The notes beneath the pieces were generated by a model. That model worked only from the letters and a program-made list of their open reading frames with translations. It had not been told where the DNA came from and did no database searches. The position numbers and the translations under genes are program-made. A DNA stretch of 64,000 bases, taken from positions 29,156-93,155 of the forward strand of contig NZ_CCXI01000141.1 in NCBI RefSeq assembly GCF_000820705.1, given 5' to 3'. Position 1 is the stretch's first letter. Every line of letters begins with the position of its first letter. This document shows positions 62,233 to 64,000 of this stretch, piece by piece. This DNA is from Clostridium polynesiense. GTDB lineage: Bacteria > Bacillota > Clostridia > Clostridiales > Clostridiaceae.

Positions 62233-62904
62233 ATGAAAAGAACCAAAATAAAAATTTTATGCAGCATTTTAGCTTTATCATTAGTTATAGGCGTATCCGC
62301 AGGATGTGCAAAAGGTAAGTCTCCATCCTCAAACAAACCTGCTGCTTCTGAAAATAAAGAGCCAGGTGATAAGGATGCTTCTAAGGAAAAAGATAAAACC
62401 GAAGATAAAAAAGAAAACACTTCTAATAGCTCTAAAGAGCAGACAAGCAGCAAAAAGCTAGACAAGACCATAAAGAGCAAGGATAATTTGGTTCAGCTGA
62501 ATGTATCCTCCGAATGGTCAACTCAGACTAATTTAAATGATGCTGCTAATATTCAGGTTGCCAACCTTCCCTTAGAAAAATATCTTATTAATATATCCGA
62601 TTCCAAAGAAAATTTCAGTAATAGTTTCACGGTGAAAGATTATTATGAGGCTGTTTCAAGAAACATGGAGGGAATGTTAAACAATGGTAAAGTGGAGGCT
62701 CATGAGGAACTTACCATTGGTGGTAATAAAGCAATACAATTTGAAGTTAAAGGAGAAATGGATAAGCTTAAAGTAGCTTATTTGGTAACTATTATTGAAA
62801 CAAAAGGCTATTTCCACCAGGTTATATCTTGGACTTTAATAGATAGATTTGAAAAATACAAAGTTGAGTATAAAGATATAACAAACACCTTCAAAGAAAT
62901 CTAA
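62233..62904 (+). CDS. hypothetical lipoprotein
   Basis: The 223-residue protein starts with a lipoprotein signal ending in VSAGCAKG (Cys about 20), followed by a Lys/Glu/Ser-rich linker to about residue 80. A compact C-terminal domain follows with KSKDNLVQLNVSSEWSTQ, DYYEAVSRNMEGML and GGNKAIQFEVKGEM. This resembles domains of clostridial lipoproteins that tether stress or coat proteins, but I do not recognise a named family. TAGGAGGAGAATC precedes the ATG. It should be anchored outside the membrane. Confidence 0.8.
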   Translation: MKRTKIKILCSILALSLVIGVSAGCAKGKSPSSNKPAASENKEPGDKDASKEKDKTEDKKENTSNSSKEQTSSKKLDKTIKSKDNLVQLNVSSEWSTQTNLNDAANIQVANLPLEKYLINISDSKENFSNSFTVKDYYEAVSRNMEGMLNNGKVEAHEELTIGGNKAIQFEVKGEMDKLKVAYLVTIIETKGYFHQVISWTLIDRFEKYKVEYKDITNTFKEI

Positions 62905-62918
62905 TGTAAGTAAATACC

Positions 62919-62965
62919 ACTACCCCTGGGGTGCTCCCATAAAAAGGGAGTACCCCAGGGGTAGT
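62919..62965. repeat. palindromic repeat family B, copy 3, possibly a terminator
   Basis: ACTACCCCTGGGGTGCTCCC pairs with GGGAGTACCCCAGGGGTAGT (one mismatch) around ATAAAAA. It lies between convergent genes and so could end both transcripts. Confidence 0.8.
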
Positions 62966-62981
62966 TCCATTATTTTACCTC

Positions 62982-64000
62982 TTAGAATCCATTATTTTTA
63001 ATTACTTCCCTGTACCAAAGTGCACTTTTTTTAGGACTTCTTTTAAAGTCATCCTTTAAGTTAACCCGATAGAGACCATATCTGTTTTTATAGGCATTGC
63101 ACCATGACCAGTTATCCATAAATGTCCAAAGATGATATCCAAAGCAGTTGGATCCTTCTTCTATAGTTTTATGAAGCCATTTTAAATGCTCTTTTATAAA
63201 ATCTATCCTATAGTCATCATTAATCATAAGGGATTCATCTATGAAACGTTCTTCATCCTGAACTCCCATACCGTTTTCGGATACAAACCAGGGAATATTA
63301 TGATAGTTGTCCCTTATATTTATTCCAATATCATATATGCCTTTCTCATAAATTTCCCAGCCTCTATAAGGGTTCATCCTTCTTTCAGGCCATATATAAT
63401 TATCCATGAAGCTTTCAGGCATTAAAGACTCATTACAGGAGCCATGGGTAATTTTTTCTGATCTGTCCTCCTTAGCTTTTATTCTTCTTGGCTGATAATA
63501 ATTTACTCCAAGGAAATCCACGGTGTTTTCCTTAATAAGTTCACTATCTCCTTGATGAACCTCAGGAGCAAGACCATTATATTTTATAAAATCAATAAGC
63601 TTGTCCGGATATGACCCCTTTACAGAGGGATCCAAAAAGCTTCTGTTAGACAAAAGGTCAGCTAAATCAGCAGCTTCCTTATCAGCCTTTTCTTCACTTC
63701 TTGGATAGGAGGGAGTAAGGTTTAATATTATTCCTATCTCTCCTTCTCTTTTAGAAACCCTGAAGGACTTAATAGCGGAAGCACTGGCTATCATGGTGTT
63801 GTATGCCACTTGAACCGCTCTTTTCATATCAGTCACACAGGGATAATGCTGTTTATATAAATACCCCGCTTCTACAGGCACTATAGGTTCATTAAAGGTA
63901 ACCCATCTTTTTACTAAATCTCCGAAGAGCATAAATGCAGTTTCAGCATAATACGTATATGCTTCTACCACCTCTCTGCTTTCCCACCCTCCCTTTTCCT
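62982..64000 (-). CDS. GH1 beta-glycosidase, N-terminus beyond window
   Basis: The frame is open to the right edge, so the first part is missing; about 339 residues are visible. Visible upstream codons read EKGGWESREVVEAYTYY, as in GH1 enzymes. The acid/base glutamate lies in WVTFNEPIVP and the nucleophile in FVSENGMGVQDE. The C-terminus has the GH1 aglycone region GYHLWTFMDNWSWCNAY and NRYGLYRVN. The enzyme is a beta-glucosidase or 6-phospho-beta-glucosidase; the phosphate-binding residues cannot be settled from this part. It is cytoplasmic by family. Confidence 0.9.
   Translation of the reverse strand, partial: EKGGWESREVVEAYTYYAETAFMLFGDLVKRWVTFNEPIVPVEAGYLYKQHYPCVTDMKRAVQVAYNTMIASASAIKSFRVSKREGEIGIILNLTPSYPRSEEKADKEAADLADLLSNRSFLDPSVKGSYPDKLIDFIKYNGLAPEVHQGDSELIKENTVDFLGVNYYQPRRIKAKEDRSEKITHGSCNESLMPESFMDNYIWPERRMNPYRGWEIYEKGIYDIGINIRDNYHNIPWFVSENGMGVQDEERFIDESLMINDDYRIDFIKEHLKWLHKTIEEGSNCFGYHLWTFMDNWSWCNAYKNRYGLYRVNLKDDFKRSPKKSALWYREVIKNNGF

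Noticed and set aside
4161..62965. Palindromic repeats as a CRISPR array
   Set aside because: Copies are single, far apart and symmetric; no regular spacers and no cas genes.

Overview
The window is a low-GC, tightly packed piece of a spore-forming anaerobic Firmicute chromosome, most like Clostridium in the strict sense. Pointers are the pyruvate:ferredoxin oxidoreductase, a coat-F/ferritin-like coat protein, AsnA under a T-box, a flavodiiron protein beside a Cys-rich Crp/Fnr regulator, strong AGGAGG ribosome sites and frequent TTG/GTG starts. I see no rRNA, tRNA, CRISPR array, transposase or phage module.

Layout. 1-4060: a Bce-type module (permease cut by the window edge, ATPase, histidine kinase, response regulator). 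4290-6320: small membrane protein, asnA with a T-box leader, and a candidate small RNA. 6320-16173: a cobalamin locus. A cobalamin riboswitch with terminator heads cobQ-cbiB-cobD-cobT-btuF-btuC-btuD, and cobC-cobU-cobS lies just upstream. This supports corrinoid uptake plus nucleotide-loop assembly; no corrin-ring genes are present here. 16260-25800: cytoplasmic alpha-amylase, DsbA-like protein, a repeat protein facing a membrane Ser/Thr kinase, a P-type ATPase under a yybP-ykoY (Mn2+) riboswitch, and a DJ-1/PfpI protein. 26185-30710: acrylyl-CoA-reductase-like enzyme, then ric, fprA and a Crp/Fnr regulator, a nitrosative/oxidative stress group. 30900-40290: topB, MATE pump with MerR regulator, polysaccharide deacetylase, a HAD hydrolase and a FAD oxidoreductase (both broken). 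40463-45091: menA-like gene, then an ABC importer (ATPase, lipoprotein, permease) with a long attenuator leader directly downstream of a hutP-like gene. 45322-64000: Rieske oxidoreductase, MecA-type PBP, GRAM protein, a PII-like protein with a cation/proton antiporter, glycosyltransferase (broken), PFOR, small alarmone synthetase, hydroxyacid dehydrogenase, coat protein, purine permease, lipoprotein, and a GH1 glycosidase cut by the right edge.

Most striking is 44269-45091. A HutP-family RNA-binding antiterminator gene is followed by its own near-consensus promoter, a roughly 340-nt leader with clusters of NAG triplets, a pair of mutually exclusive hairpins ending in an intrinsic terminator, and then the ABC importer. 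HutP is known for controlling histidine-use genes; no hut genes are here, so this may be a different regulon. Other notable items are a compact candidate sRNA (6223-6309) with a perfect TTGACA-17-TATAAT promoter, two families of palindromic intergenic repeats, and five genes each interrupted by one in-frame stop or one single-base frameshift, which are either assembly errors or recent decay.
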